Source: Rhodothermales bacterium (GTDB lineage Bacteria > Bacteroidota > Rhodothermia > Rhodothermales > JANQRZ01). From it: DNA of 55,862 nucleotides. Positions within the stretch are counted from its first letter, which is position 1; each line of letters opens with the position of its first letter. The notes below the pieces were generated by a model. It ran no database searches. It had not been told where the DNA came from and was given only the letters and a program-made list of their open reading frames with translations. Of the stretch, positions 44,030 through 52,628 are shown in pieces. The translations under genes were made by a program, and so were the position numbers. Where the stretch lies: assembly GCA_028284265.1 (NCBI GenBank), contig JANQRZ010000006.1:271610-327471 (forward strand), in the 5' to 3' direction.

Positions 44030-45028
44030 TTAGGCGAGCGCTTCGGCAATAGCACCGCGCACGTCTTCGCGGGCGATCTCGGCGGCGCGGAAGATCATCT
44101 GGGCGATGGCCTTGGCCGAGGAGCCGCCGTGGCCGATGACGCTGGTGCCGTCTACGCCGAGGAGCGTCGTCCCGCCGTATTCCTCGTAGCTGAACGGCCG
44201 GGTCACGTTCCCGAAGACACTGCGTATCATGCCAATCGCTTCGGGTTCCAGTTGCTGCTTTTGCACCTCGGCGCGAATAAGTTGAGGCAGGGCTGTTGCC
44301 AGACTTTCGCCGAGCTTGAGGACAATGTTGCCGGTGAATCCGTCGCACACCACCACGTCTGCTGCATGGTGCATCACGTCGCGCCCCTCAATGTTGCCGA
44401 CGAAGTTGAGGCTGTCGAGGGCCGCGATGAGCGGGTAGGCAGCCTTCGCGGCGTCGTTGCCTTTGCTCGGTTCCTCGCCCACGTTGAGCAGGCCGATCTT
44501 CGGCTGCTCGCGGTGCATCACGCGCTGGGCGTAGACGTGCCCCATCTGCGCGAACTGGGCGAGGTGCTCCGGCTTCGAGTCCACATTCGCGCCGACATCA
44601 ACGAGGACCGTGTAACTCTCAACGGTTGGGAAGACGCCGGGGAGCGCCGGGCGCAGCACACCCGGTAGCCGACCGAGGAGGAACAGCGAGGCCGCCATCA
44701 CCGCGCCGGTGTTGCCCGCCGAGGCGAAAGCGTCCACCGTCCCCTGCTTGTGCGCGCCGAGGCCGACGTGGATCGACGAGCGCGTTTTGGTCTTGACTGC
44801 CGCCGCAGGCGAATCGCCCATTTCGATCACTTCGGGTGCATCGAGCACATCGAGAGCGAGGCCCTCGGTGTCGTGTCGATCGAGTTCGGCGCGGACGGTC
44901 GCTTCCGGCCCGACGAGCACGACGTGAAGCTCGTCCCCAGCCTGCCGCAGCGCTTCGATAGCACCCTCGACTACGACGCCCGGTGCATGGTCACCGCCCA
45001 TCGCGTCCACCGCCACACGAACAGCCAT
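44030..45028 (-). CDS. plsX: Phosphate acyltransferase PlsX
   Basis: A 332-residue protein beginning with the family signature VAVDAMGGDHAPGVVVEGA and containing FASAGNTGAVMAAS, VDVGANVDSKPEHLAQFA, LLNVGEEPSKGN and VVCDGFTGNIVLK. It makes acyl-phosphate from acyl-ACP for membrane phospholipid synthesis. Position between rpmF and fabH is the conserved bacterial arrangement. Confidence 0.97.
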   Translation of the reverse strand: MAVRVAVDAMGGDHAPGVVVEGAIEALRQAGDELHVVLVGPEATVRAELDRHDTEGLALDVLDAPEVIEMGDSPAAAVKTKTRSSIHVGLGAHKQGTVDAFASAGNTGAVMAASLFLLGRLPGVLRPALPGVFPTVESYTVLVDVGANVDSKPEHLAQFAQMGHVYAQRVMHREQPKIGLLNVGEEPSKGNDAAKAAYPLIAALDSLNFVGNIEGRDVMHHAADVVVCDGFTGNIVLKLGESLATALPQLIRAEVQKQQLEPEAIGMIRSVFGNVTRPFSYEEYGGTTLLGVDGTSVIGHGGSSAKAIAQMIFRAAEIAREDVRGAIAEALA

Positions 45029-45200
45029 CAGATCAGGAGGTTGAGTTGCCGAAGATCAGCGGAGGCCGTGCGATGCGCCCCGCGCCGGAAGAGGACACGC
45101 ACCAAACGCATGCTGGCGCGAACCACGAAGATACGGAGGCCCCCCAAACCAAGCGCACGCCCTGCGCAGATGCTTAGGGAAGCATCACGCAGAACGTGCG

Positions 45201-45285
45201 AGACGGGGAAGAGGAACGGCGAAGGGAAAGCTGCGAAGGGAAAGCTAAGGTCGCCTTCTCTCTACTCTTCCTTCGGCCTTTGTTC
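45201..45285. repeat. Purine/pyrimidine-biased element with 14-bp tandem duplication, plsX-rpmF gap
   Basis: The 261-bp gap between rpmF and plsX ends, on its right, with a purine-rich stretch holding a perfect tandem duplicate of GCGAAGGGAAAGCT (45219-45232 and 45233-45246), then a pyrimidine-rich stretch (CTTCTCTCTACTCTTCCTTC, about 45255-45274). The latter resembles the pyrimidine halves at 42861 and 51549. The left part of the gap (45029-45200) shows nothing recognisable. Confidence 0.5.
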
Positions 45286-45289
45286 TAGA

Positions 45290-45478
45290 CTAGGCGTAGT
45301 CCGGGCGCTCGACGACAGCGCGGCCCCGGTAGTTGCCGCAGGTCGGGCAGGCGCGGTGGTACATCTTTGCGTTGCCGCAGTTCGGACACTCGTGCACCTC
45401 GGGCGTCGAGCGGACTTTGTACTGAGAGCGGCGCTTGCCGGTGCGGGCCTTGGAGTGCTTGCGTTTCGGGTTAGCCAT
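45290..45478 (-). CDS. rpmF: 50S ribosomal protein L32
   Basis: A 62-residue protein beginning MANPKRKHSKARTGKRRSQ, with a four-cysteine zinc ribbon CPNC...CPTC (about residues 36-51), so the zinc-binding form of L32. It lies between the YceD-like gene and plsX, the conserved order in many bacteria. Confidence 0.97.
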   Translation of the reverse strand: MANPKRKHSKARTGKRRSQYKVRSTPEVHECPNCGNAKMYHRACPTCGNYRGRAVVERPDYA

Positions 45479-45515
45479 GATTGGGTCGGGTCAGAGAATG
45501 GCCCAGAGGCCAGGG

Positions 45516-46022
45516 TCAGTTGGTAGAGTCGCGGAGTTTTCGGAGCGCGTCCCAGCGCGGGTCCATCGGGTTGCCGTCCTCATCGGTGAGAGCACCGAAC
45601 TGGACGGGCAGGTCTTTGTCTTCAGCGCCCGGTGCGACGCGGCGCGTCGGGAGAGCCAGCAGGAGCGTGTCGCGGACGGGTTCTGTCAGGTCGAGCGGTT
45701 GGCCTGGTTGGGGGAGCGGGCGGACGTCGTCGTCGCTGTCGTCGTCCGTCGCGTAGTGGGCCAGCTTCTCCGATAGGACGAAGAGGATGGCGTAGTTCCC
45801 TTGCACCGACTGCTGGAACGGTACGAGCGTGCGGTCGCATTCGAGCGTCGCCGTAGCCCGTGCGGTGAACGCGACCAGGTCACGGTCCTCCTCGTGGTCG
45901 AGGTTGATCTCCACCACGATGTCCGCGAACGTCTCGATGTCGAGACCGAGATCGTCGGGGGCGGGCGTCAGCGTCTGCTGGTGCAGGCCCGGCTTGAGCG
46001 CTGTGATGTCGAGACCGAACAT
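45516..46022 (-). CDS. YceD-like (DUF177) protein
   Basis: A 168-residue acidic protein whose gene lies 37 bp before rpmF. Conserved DUF177 features are the central ATATLECDRTLVPFQQSVQGNYAILF and the C-terminal PRWDALRKLRDSTN. Homologues are linked to ribosomal RNA processing or assembly and nearly always precede rpmF. The insert between (DDDSDDDVRPLPQPGQP) is acidic. The frame is open to 46052, but ATG 46022 (MFGLDITALKPG) fits the family start. Confidence 0.88.
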   Translation of the reverse strand: MFGLDITALKPGLHQQTLTPAPDDLGLDIETFADIVVEINLDHEEDRDLVAFTARATATLECDRTLVPFQQSVQGNYAILFVLSEKLAHYATDDDSDDDVRPLPQPGQPLDLTEPVRDTLLLALPTRRVAPGAEDKDLPVQFGALTDEDGNPMDPRWDALRKLRDSTN

Positions 46023-46712
46023 CGGAACGAAAATGAGGAGATTGCAGAACAAAAAAGGTACGCATAACCCGGCCCCTCTCGCAAGCTTCCGGCACTCTCC
46101 AAGAAACCTTCAGATTCGGTTCACCAAACCCTTGACAAGGAGACCTTGTTCGTGCTACTGTAGAGACGGCGGACGCGGCGAGGTGGTTTCTGGTTGCGAG
46201 GTCGATCTAGAAGTCTGGCGAGACCGGTCGAGACATGGGTGCGAGTGTCTCGAAGAGGTGCGCTTTTCAATGAAGGGACTGGCGTCCATCATTACCCTTT
46301 GCTTGTGAACAACTTGTTGACAAGTGAAAAGGGGTGAAAAGTCTCGGTGGGTCGGGTCTACCAGGTGGCAGTGCGGTCACGCTTCGCCTGTGCGTAAAAA
46401 GTAGAAAAGCCATTCAAGTCCATTGTATACAGAGCTTGCAAACGTTGATAGTGTCGTGGATAAGATGTGGACAAAACACTTGGTGCTCGAAGGGGTGGCG
46501 CGTCCGGCCTCTGCTCTCGATTCCCAATCTGATACCCTTGTGAATAACTCTTGCGCGGTGCGGTGGAGACCTTGCTTGGCTTCCGTCGCGGCTCCTATTT
46601 TCGGAGGCCCCGAGTGGCTTCCCGGTGCACGCGCTTTCGGCCCCGTCGCGGTTGCTAATCTGACGATGCCCTCTCTTCCTCCCTCCCACGCCTGAAGCGC
46701 TCCGTTTCCCGG
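46023..46712. other. Probable replication origin (oriC) region upstream of dnaA
   Basis: 690 bp without a credible gene, flanked by dnaA. On the minus strand it contains TTATTCACA (46539-46547, perfect DnaA box) and three one-mismatch boxes: TTGTTCACA (46304-46312), TTATCCACG (46455-46463) and TTGTCCACA (46466-46474), all in the same orientation. Between them lie A-rich stretches (GTAAAAAGTAGAAAAG at about 46393, and AAAAGGGGTGAAAAG at about 46327) and a palindrome ACTTG-TTGA-CAAGT (46313-46326). Location next to dnaA-dnaN and clustered boxes are the usual marks of oriC; whether it is the only origin needs strand-composition analysis. Confidence 0.65.
46132..46161 (+). promoter_or_regulatory. 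Sigma-70-like promoter upstream of oriC/dnaA
   Basis: TTGACA (46132-46137) is followed 18 bp later by TACTGT (46156-46161). It points toward dnaA, 550 bp away, across the DnaA-box region. It could drive dnaA or a transcript through the origin; a closer dnaA promoter may exist. Confidence 0.4.
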
Positions 46713-48299
46713 ATGAACGACGCCCCCGAGCCTTCCCACCACGTCGATACAGATAGTCCCCCCGAAGCAGTCTGGAATGCCTGCCTCGCCATCATTGGGG
46801 ACAACATCAACAAGCAGAGCTTTAAGACGTGGTTCGAGCCGCTTACCGCCGTAAGCCTTGAGGTAGAGGACGGCCTGACGAAGCTGACGATCCAGCTCCC
46901 GAGCCGGTTCTACTATGAGTGGCTGGAGGAGCACTACTTCGGCCTGCTTCGCAAGACAGTGACCAAGGTACTCGGCCCGAGCGGGCGGCTCTTCTACGAC
47001 ATTGTCATCGAGAAAGAAGACGAAGCCGGTCAACCCGGCTCCTCGATGCACCTTCCGGCGCACCCACCGACTCCGGCGGAGCCGCCGGTCGGTCCGCCGG
47101 GCCACTCCAGCGGCGGTGAGGTTCCACCACCATCCGTGCCACGCGAGCAACCCGGAAGCGGTCGCCCTCGCACCACGCGCCGTCCGCCTCAGGGGCCACC
47201 CGCCGCGGCCACGCCGCCGCCCATCGCCAATCCGTTTGCGATCCCCGGTATCCAGAAGGTCAAAGTCGACAGCCAACTCAACGCGAGTTACACCTTCGAG
47301 CGGTTCATCGAAGGTGACTGCAACCGGCTCGCCCGGAGCGCCTCGTGGGCTATCGCCCAGCAGCCCGGCTCGACGGCCTTCAACCCGTTCCTGATTTACG
47401 GCGGCGTCGGCTTGGGCAAGACGCACCTGATCCAAGCCGTCGGCAACTTCGTCCGCCAGCACCACAAGAGTGAGGCCGTGCTCTATGTGTCGAGCGAGCG
47501 CTTCACGACGCAGTTCGTCCAAGCGATCCAGAACAACCGAGCCTCGGACTTCTCGCTCTTCTACCGCCAAATCGACCTGCTGATCGTGGACGACGTGCAG
47601 TTCTTCGGCGGCAAGGAGAAGACACAGGAGGAGTTCTTCCACATCTTCAACGCGCTCCACCAGTCGGGCAAGCAGATCATCCTTTCCGCCGACCGTCCGC
47701 CGAAAGACATCGATGGGATCGAGGAACGGCTGCTCTCGCGCTTCCAGTGGGGCCTCTCGGCAGACATGAAGCCGCCGGAGTTGGAGACCCGCATTGCCAT
47801 CCTCAACCGCAAGGCCGAGGACGACGGAATCGAGGTAGACGGCGAGGTGATCGAGTTCATCGCGCACAACGTGAAGAGCAACATCCGCGAACTCGAAGGG
47901 TCGCTCATCCGGCTTCTTGCGCACTCGACCCTGCACAGCCGCGAGATCGACTTGGAGTTGGCGCGCGAGATGCTGCGCGACATCATCAAGGAGACCCACG
48001 TCTCGCTCGGCGTCGAGCAGATTCAGCAGATCGTCTGCGACTATTTCTCGATCCCCGAAGACCTCGTCCGGGCGCGGACCCGCAAACGGGAAGTCGTGCA
48101 GGCGCGGCAGGTGGCGATGTACTTCGCCAAGCAGTTTACCAAGCACTCGCTCAAGACTATCGGCCTTCACTTCGGCGGGCGCGACCACTCGACGGTGATC
48201 CACGCGATCCAGAGCATCGAGAACCAGATCGAGACGGAGGTGAAGTTCCGGGAGATCGTCGAAGAGATCCGCCACAAGCTGGAACTGCACACCCGGTAG
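46713..48299 (+). CDS. dnaA: Chromosomal replication initiator protein DnaA
   Basis: A 528-residue initiator. Domain I (residues 12-95) has VWNACLAIIGDNINKQSFKTWFEPL; domain II is a long Pro-rich linker (about 110-185). The AAA+ domain III shows YGGVGLGKTHLIQAVGN as Walker A and LLIVDDVQFFGGKEKTQEEFFHIFN as Walker B region; domain IV ends with the DNA-binding signature GLHFGGRDHSTVIHAI. Longer than E. coli DnaA because of the linker. It is followed 83 bp later by dnaN. Confidence 0.98.
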   Translation: MNDAPEPSHHVDTDSPPEAVWNACLAIIGDNINKQSFKTWFEPLTAVSLEVEDGLTKLTIQLPSRFYYEWLEEHYFGLLRKTVTKVLGPSGRLFYDIVIEKEDEAGQPGSSMHLPAHPPTPAEPPVGPPGHSSGGEVPPPSVPREQPGSGRPRTTRRPPQGPPAAATPPPIANPFAIPGIQKVKVDSQLNASYTFERFIEGDCNRLARSASWAIAQQPGSTAFNPFLIYGGVGLGKTHLIQAVGNFVRQHHKSEAVLYVSSERFTTQFVQAIQNNRASDFSLFYRQIDLLIVDDVQFFGGKEKTQEEFFHIFNALHQSGKQIILSADRPPKDIDGIEERLLSRFQWGLSADMKPPELETRIAILNRKAEDDGIEVDGEVIEFIAHNVKSNIRELEGSLIRLLAHSTLHSREIDLELAREMLRDIIKETHVSLGVEQIQQIVCDYFSIPEDLVRARTRKREVVQARQVAMYFAKQFTKHSLKTIGLHFGGRDHSTVIHAIQSIENQIETEVKFREIVEEIRHKLELHTR

Positions 48300-48382
48300 A
48301 GATTCGTTGCGCGTGTCGAGTAAAGCGACTGCCTGCCAAAAGCCTTATACTTAGGACCCCCATTCTTCAGCCGCGCCTAGCC

Positions 48383-49525
48383 ATGAAGTTTACCGTCTCC
48401 AGCACCGACCTTCAGAAAGCCCTCACTGCTGTCAGCGGGGCCGTCCCCAGCAAGAGCACGCTCCCGATCCTCGAATGTGTCCTGTTCGAGAAAGAGGGCG
48501 ACGGATCGAACGGCTCGCTCCGCCTCGCTGCCACCAACCTCGAAGTGTCCATCGTTCAACACCTCGCGGTGCAGTTTGGCACGAACGGGTCCGAGGGCAC
48601 CGAGCGGATCGCGGTTCCGGCGAAGCGCCTGCTCGACACGCTCCGGGCGCTCCCCGACCTGCCGATCACGTTCACCTCGGACGGCGAGTTTCAAGTCGAG
48701 TTGACGACGGACCAAGGCCGCTACAAGATGGTCGGGTTTGACGGAGCCGACTATCCGGCGCTCCCAGCGCTCGACGACGCTCGTGAGATCGAGACCGAGG
48801 GTGCCCTCGTCAAGCGTGCCATCGGCAAGACCTCGTTCGCCGTCTCGAAAGACGCCCTCCGTCCGGCAATGATGGGCATCTACTTCCAAGTCCGCCCTGA
48901 GCACAGCCGTGTCGTTGCCACCGACGGGCACCGCCTTGTCAAACTCGTCCTCGATGCTATCACCACAGACGAGGCGCTCGACTTCGTCGTGCCCGAGAAG
49001 GCGCTCAACCTCACAGGCCGCGTGGCGACCGATGACCCTTGCACGATTCGCGTTGGCTCGGGCTACGTCGGGTTCGATTTCGGCAACACGCAGGTGATGG
49101 GCCGGATGATTGACGAGCCGTACCCGAACTACGAGGCCGTCATCCCGGTCGAGAATGACAAGCGGCTGACTGTCAGCAGCGCCGCCCTCCTCGCCGCCGT
49201 CCGCCGCGTCGCGCTCTACTCCTCCTCGATGACGCACCAGATTCGCCTCAAGCTGGAGCCGAACAAGCTCACGATCTCCGCCGAGGACATCGAGCGGGCG
49301 AGCGAGGCGAAGGAGACCGTGCTCGGCGAGTACGACGGGCCGGAATTGGAAATCGGCTTCAACTCGGTCTACCTCACCGAAGTCCTCTCCAACGTCAGCG
49401 CCGACGACGTAGTGTTCGAGTTCTCGTCGCCGAACCGCGCGGGCGTGGTCATTCCCGCCGAGCAGCCCGAGGGCGAAGACATGCTCATGCTCATCATGCC
49501 GGTGATGCTCAACACCTACGCCTGA
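48383..49525 (+). CDS. dnaN: DNA polymerase III beta subunit (sliding clamp)
   Basis: A 380-residue clamp beginning MKFTVSSTDLQKALTAVSGAVPSKSTLPILE, with the three repeated clamp domains and the standard C-terminal MLMLIMPVML. An open frame extends far upstream inside dnaA, but the ATG at 48383 starts the family N-terminus. Conserved dnaA-dnaN order; terminated by the hairpin at 49548. Confidence 0.98.
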   Translation: MKFTVSSTDLQKALTAVSGAVPSKSTLPILECVLFEKEGDGSNGSLRLAATNLEVSIVQHLAVQFGTNGSEGTERIAVPAKRLLDTLRALPDLPITFTSDGEFQVELTTDQGRYKMVGFDGADYPALPALDDAREIETEGALVKRAIGKTSFAVSKDALRPAMMGIYFQVRPEHSRVVATDGHRLVKLVLDAITTDEALDFVVPEKALNLTGRVATDDPCTIRVGSGYVGFDFGNTQVMGRMIDEPYPNYEAVIPVENDKRLTVSSAALLAAVRRVALYSSSMTHQIRLKLEPNKLTISAEDIERASEAKETVLGEYDGPELEIGFNSVYLTEVLSNVSADDVVFEFSSPNRAGVVIPAEQPEGEDMLMLIMPVMLNTYA

Positions 49526-49547
49526 TCTCAGATAGCTCAGACCTGAG

Positions 49548-49584
49548 CGGGCCGCCTGCGCGAATGCGGGTGGCCCGTTTTTTT
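49548..49584 (+). terminator. Rho-independent terminator after dnaN
   Basis: CGGGCCGCCTGC (49548-49559) pairs with GCGGGTGGCCCG (49566-49577) over 12 positions with two G-T pairs, followed by seven T. Immediately upstream is a second perfect hairpin, GCTCAG-AC-CTGAGC (49535-49548). The T-run overlaps the stop codon of the convergent gene. Confidence 0.88.
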
Positions 49585-50596
49585 AAGGCAGCTCGGTCGG
49601 GGCGAGTTCGTCAAGGAGGCGCTGGGCGTCGGGGGCGCTGGGGCCTCGCTGATCCACGACGGACTGGAAGGCCTGGCGGGCCGCCTCTTCATCGCCCCGA
49701 TACAGCTTGATCTTGCCAATCACGAACCACGCCTCCAGCGCGATCGGCCCGTCCGGCTCGCCGAGTGCGGCGGCTTCTTCGAGCAACGTCGTTGCCTCGC
49801 TCAGACCGTCAGGATCGTAGGTCGGGAAGAGGCCGAGCGTGGTCGAGCGGGCGTCGTGCAGTGTTTCGAGGGCCTCGGCGTAGCGGTCGGCGACGGGGTC
49901 CATCCCGCCATCGGCCCCTCGGAGGCGAAGCCCCTCGAACTCATTCGTGACCTCATTGAGACCGGCCAGACGCTGGTACGGTGCGGTGCTCGACTGGCTG
50001 GCGAGGAAGAGGCCGCCATAGAGCAGCATGACGATGAACGAAGCAGCTAGGGCAAGTCGAGGTAGCGAGACTCGTCGCATCAGCGGTACCGCCGGGCGAT
50101 CCGTCACGGACGAGCGCCACGACCGAGCGGTCTCGCGCTTCGGCTTGGGCGGTGCCGGTGCCGTGTAGGGGACAAACCCGATGCCGGACGGATCCTCGCG
50201 TTCGAGCGGGAGGCTGGTCAGGCGCTCGAACTGGGCGAGGGGCGACTCGGCGCTGGCGGTGAGTGCCTTGAGCCGGTCTTGCATCATTGCGTAGCGACGT
50301 TCCAACTCCGGGTGCTCATCGAATGCCGCCTCGATCCGGTTGCCGAGCGCAATGAGGTCCGGCGGGAGCGGGTGGTGTCCGGCGGCATACTGAGACGCAA
50401 GGTAGCGTGCGAGCGATTCGGCGTCGGGGACCTCGGCCCCGGCCCGTGTTGCATCGTCGAGTAGGGCGCGCACAGCCCGGCCCTCTGCCCGCATGGCCTC
50501 GGCCTCCGGGTGCTCGTCGAGATACGCATCGACAGCAGCCCGTTCCGAAACCGGAAGGTCGTCGTAGTTCAGGAGAGCTTGTTCGATGGACTCCAT
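49583..50596 (-). CDS. Probable membrane anti-sigma factor with C-terminal TPR-like region
   Basis: A 337-residue protein. The N-terminal part (MESIEQALLNYDDLPVSERAAVDAYL) resembles the cytoplasmic region of zinc-free anti-sigma proteins; a single membrane segment (LALAASFIVMLLYGGLFLA) sits near residue 190; the periplasmic remainder has helical pairs such as AWFVIGKIKLYRGDEEAARQAFQSVVDQ that look like TPR units. It follows the ECF sigma gene by 112 bp on the same strand, the usual sigma/anti-sigma order. The start at 50596 replaces an upstream in-frame start at 50662 for lack of conserved sequence before it. Family assignment rests on layout more than on motifs. Confidence 0.65.
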   Translation of the reverse strand: MESIEQALLNYDDLPVSERAAVDAYLDEHPEAEAMRAEGRAVRALLDDATRAGAEVPDAESLARYLASQYAAGHHPLPPDLIALGNRIEAAFDEHPELERRYAMMQDRLKALTASAESPLAQFERLTSLPLEREDPSGIGFVPYTAPAPPKPKRETARSWRSSVTDRPAVPLMRRVSLPRLALAASFIVMLLYGGLFLASQSSTAPYQRLAGLNEVTNEFEGLRLRGADGGMDPVADRYAEALETLHDARSTTLGLFPTYDPDGLSEATTLLEEAAALGEPDGPIALEAWFVIGKIKLYRGDEEAARQAFQSVVDQRGPSAPDAQRLLDELAPTELP

Positions 50597-50708
50597 GAAT
50601 GCTGAGAAATAATGCAGGTATCTGGGCGTGGTGGTGGTAGGAATCCAGATGACAGGGAGCACCTACGCGCTATAAGACAACGAAGCACCATTCCGTATAA
50701 CCTCCCGG

Positions 50709-51347
50709 TCAGGTGCGGATTTCTTGAAGGAGGGCGATGAGGTCAGGGTCTTGGCGCAGGCGGACGACGGCTTTGTGGGCGAAGGCACGGAGCGAGGCCA
50801 GCGGGCGGCCTGTCGCTTCGCTGATCTCGTCGTAGGAGCGGTCCTCCAGAAACTTCATCCGGGCCACGTCCCGTAGCGAAGGCGGCAATCGCTCGACCGC
50901 GTGCTCGGCCGCTCGACGTGTCGCCATCCGGTCGTTCTCAAACGTCTCGGGCCGGGGCGGAGCGGGCGTACGGGTCTCATCGAACGTGGCTTTCTCGCGG
51001 TAGCGGCGCAGGAAGTTGACGAATACGTTGCGGCAAATAACGCTGACCCAACTCGCAAAGCGTTCGGGCTGCTGGACCCGCTCTAGGTTCATCCGCGCCT
51101 TCGTGAAGGCTTTCCCGACGAGTTGGTCAAGGTCTGCCGCACCATAGGCACTGTCACGCAGGAACTTGGCGATGAAGTAGCGCCGGGTATAGCAGTAGGT
51201 CCACAGCTCCACCAGCTTGAGGTCTTCGGCGCTGCGGGAGGCGTGCCACTGGACAAACGCCTCGTTGGCCTTGTCCAAGTCATCGACGTGAAACGGAAGG
51301 CGGGCCGCCACCTCGTCCAGCGAGCGCATCGTAGCCTTGAGCGTCAT
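50709..51347 (-). CDS. ECF-type RNA polymerase sigma factor
   Basis: A 212-residue sigma factor. Region 2 spans the middle (DLDQLVGKAFTKARMNLERVQQPERFASWVSVICRNVFVNFLRRYREK) and region 4 the end (LPPSLRDVARMKFLEDRSYDEISEATGRPLASLRAFAHKAVVRLRQ). The 45-residue N-terminal extension before region 2 is longer than usual. It presumably directs RNA polymerase to its own promoter and others when released by the anti-sigma protein encoded downstream. Confidence 0.88.
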   Translation of the reverse strand: MTLKATMRSLDEVAARLPFHVDDLDKANEAFVQWHASRSAEDLKLVELWTYCYTRRYFIAKFLRDSAYGAADLDQLVGKAFTKARMNLERVQQPERFASWVSVICRNVFVNFLRRYREKATFDETRTPAPPRPETFENDRMATRRAAEHAVERLPPSLRDVARMKFLEDRSYDEISEATGRPLASLRAFAHKAVVRLRQDPDLIALLQEIRT

Positions 51348-51723
51348 AGGGCGCCGCCGGGGATGGAGGAAGAGCCGAGAGGCTGCCGAGGATCAGTGAA
51401 AGAAAACGCAAGCCTGCATAGATCGGCAGCAAGATGGCGGGGAAGATAAGGAAGGATTCGTCAAGGCGGAACAGGCTGGCGGATGCCGGGTGGAGAGCCG
51501 AATGATGGAGAGGAGATAGAAAAGAGAGAAGAGAAGGAGAAGAAAGACGCTCTCTCCTCTATCTCGTCCTTCTCTTCTCTCCTTAGCCTTAATCCCACGC
51601 CTTCTTTCTAAATTGGCTTTTCTGGGGCGACGGTAATCCCTAATTTACCCTGCTCCCGCCGCGTCGTCGGTATGTCCTCTCGACACGCCCACTGCACGGC
51701 TTCACGTTTCTGCTTTTTCAGGT
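51348..51723. other. Divergent intergenic region between ECF sigma gene and rplM
   Basis: 376 bp without a credible gene. The middle is occupied by the polypurine/polypyrimidine inverted repeat at 51508-51582. The right part should hold the rplM promoter; AT-rich words such as TTCTAAATTGG (about 51607) and CTAATTTACCC (about 51640) stand out, but no clear -35/-10 pair was identified. Confidence 0.5.
51508..51582. repeat. Polypurine/polypyrimidine inverted repeat before rplM
   Basis: AGAGAGAAGAGAAGGA (51522-51537) is matched at 15 of 16 positions by the complement of TCCTTCTCTTCTCTCC (51567-51582), and GGAGAGGAGATAG (51508) echoes CTCTCCTCTATCTC (51552-51565). One strand is almost all purine on the left and all pyrimidine on the right. 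Same family as the element between fabD and fabH. Confidence 0.65.
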
Positions 51724-52170
51724 ATGGACCACAACAGCTTCAAGACCGCCAGCGCCCGCCCGGCTGATGTCGAGCGCCAGTGGCACGTCGTCGACGCCGA
51801 GAACCAAGTTGTCGGTCGGCTCGCTGCCCGCGTCGCCGCGATCCTGCGCGGCAAGCACAAACCCTCCTACACCCCGCACGTCGACACGGGCGACTTCGTC
51901 GTCGTTGTCAACGCGGAAAAGGCCCGCTTCACCGGCCAGAAGGAGACCAACAAGGAATACTTCAGCCACAGCGGCTATCCTGGTGGCGTCAAGACCGCCA
52001 CGCCGAAGGAGATGCGCGCCAAGAAGCCGACCTTCATCATCGAGAACGCGGTCAAGGGGATGCTCCCCAAGAACCCGCTCGGTCGTGCGATGGGTAAGAA
52101 GCTCAAGGTCTACGCTGGACCTGAGCACCCGCACGAGGCGCAGGACCCTCAGCCGCTCGAACTCTCCTAG
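51724..52170 (+). CDS. rplM: 50S ribosomal protein L13
   Basis: A 148-residue ribosomal protein with the family segments [43 protein letters not shown] and [22 protein letters not shown]. Followed 15 bp later by rpsI, the universal pair. Confidence 0.98.
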   Translation: MDHNSFKTASARPADVERQWHVVDAENQVVGRLAARVAAILRGKHKPSYTPHVDTGDFVVVVNAEKARFTGQKETNKEYFSHSGYPGGVKTATPKEMRAKKPTFIIENAVKGMLPKNPLGRAMGKKLKVYAGPEHPHEAQDPQPLELS

Positions 52171-52185
52171 TAAAGCCACGCACTC

Positions 52186-52578
52186 ATGGCAGCAACCCAG
52201 TACCAAGCCATCGGCCGACGCAAGACCGCCGTTGCGCGCGTCTACCTCCGCCCCGGCAGCGGCAACATCGTCATCAACAAGAAGCCGCTCGAAGAGTATC
52301 TCCCGACCGAGGCCCGGCAGCGCGCCCTCCGCGCGCCGTTCGTCGTGACCGAGACCAACGGCCAGTTTGATGTGCTCGTCAACGCCAAAGGCGGCGGCCT
52401 CACCGGCCAAGCTGAAGCTACGCAACTCGGCATCGCCCGTGCCCTCGTTGAGTACAACGAGGAGCTTCGCAAGCCGCTCCGCGACGCGGGCTTCATGACG
52501 CGCGACCCGCGCATGGTCGAGCGCAAGAAGTACGGCCAGCCGAAGGCGCGCAAGCGTTTCCAGTTCTCGAAGCGCTAG
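52186..52578 (+). CDS. rpsI: 30S ribosomal protein S9
   Basis: A 130-residue protein with [21 protein letters not shown] near the start and the canonical basic ending [17 protein letters not shown], which reaches the P-site tRNA. A hairpin CGAAGCG/CGCTTCG spans its stop codon. Confidence 0.98.
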   Translation: MAATQYQAIGRRKTAVARVYLRPGSGNIVINKKPLEEYLPTEARQRALRAPFVVTETNGQFDVLVNAKGGGLTGQAEATQLGIARALVEYNEELRKPLRDAGFMTRDPRMVERKKYGQPKARKRFQFSKR

Positions 52579-52599
52579 TCGCTTCGCTTCATCGGTCTC

Positions 52600-52628
52600 G
52601 CGCCTCGCTGCTTTTTGTGGCGGGGCGC
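52600..52628 (+). promoter_or_regulatory. Hairpin in the rpsI-rpsB gap, possible leader structure
   Basis: GCGCCTCGC (52600-52608) and GCGGGGCGC (52620-52628) pair with one G-T, closing an 11-base loop that contains TTTTT. There is no T-run after the stem, so it is not a terminator. It lies 111 bp before rpsB and could be part of an S2-type autoregulatory leader; only comparison with relatives can tell. Confidence 0.3.

Noticed and set aside
46377-48290. A 637-codon leftward open frame across oriC and dnaA
   Set aside because: Antisense to an unmistakable dnaA; low-complexity product.
50597-50708. Possible ECF-type autoregulated promoter between sigma and anti-sigma genes (GGAAT...TCTTA on the minus strand)
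   Set aside because: The spacing between the two halves is only 12 bp, too short for an ECF promoter.
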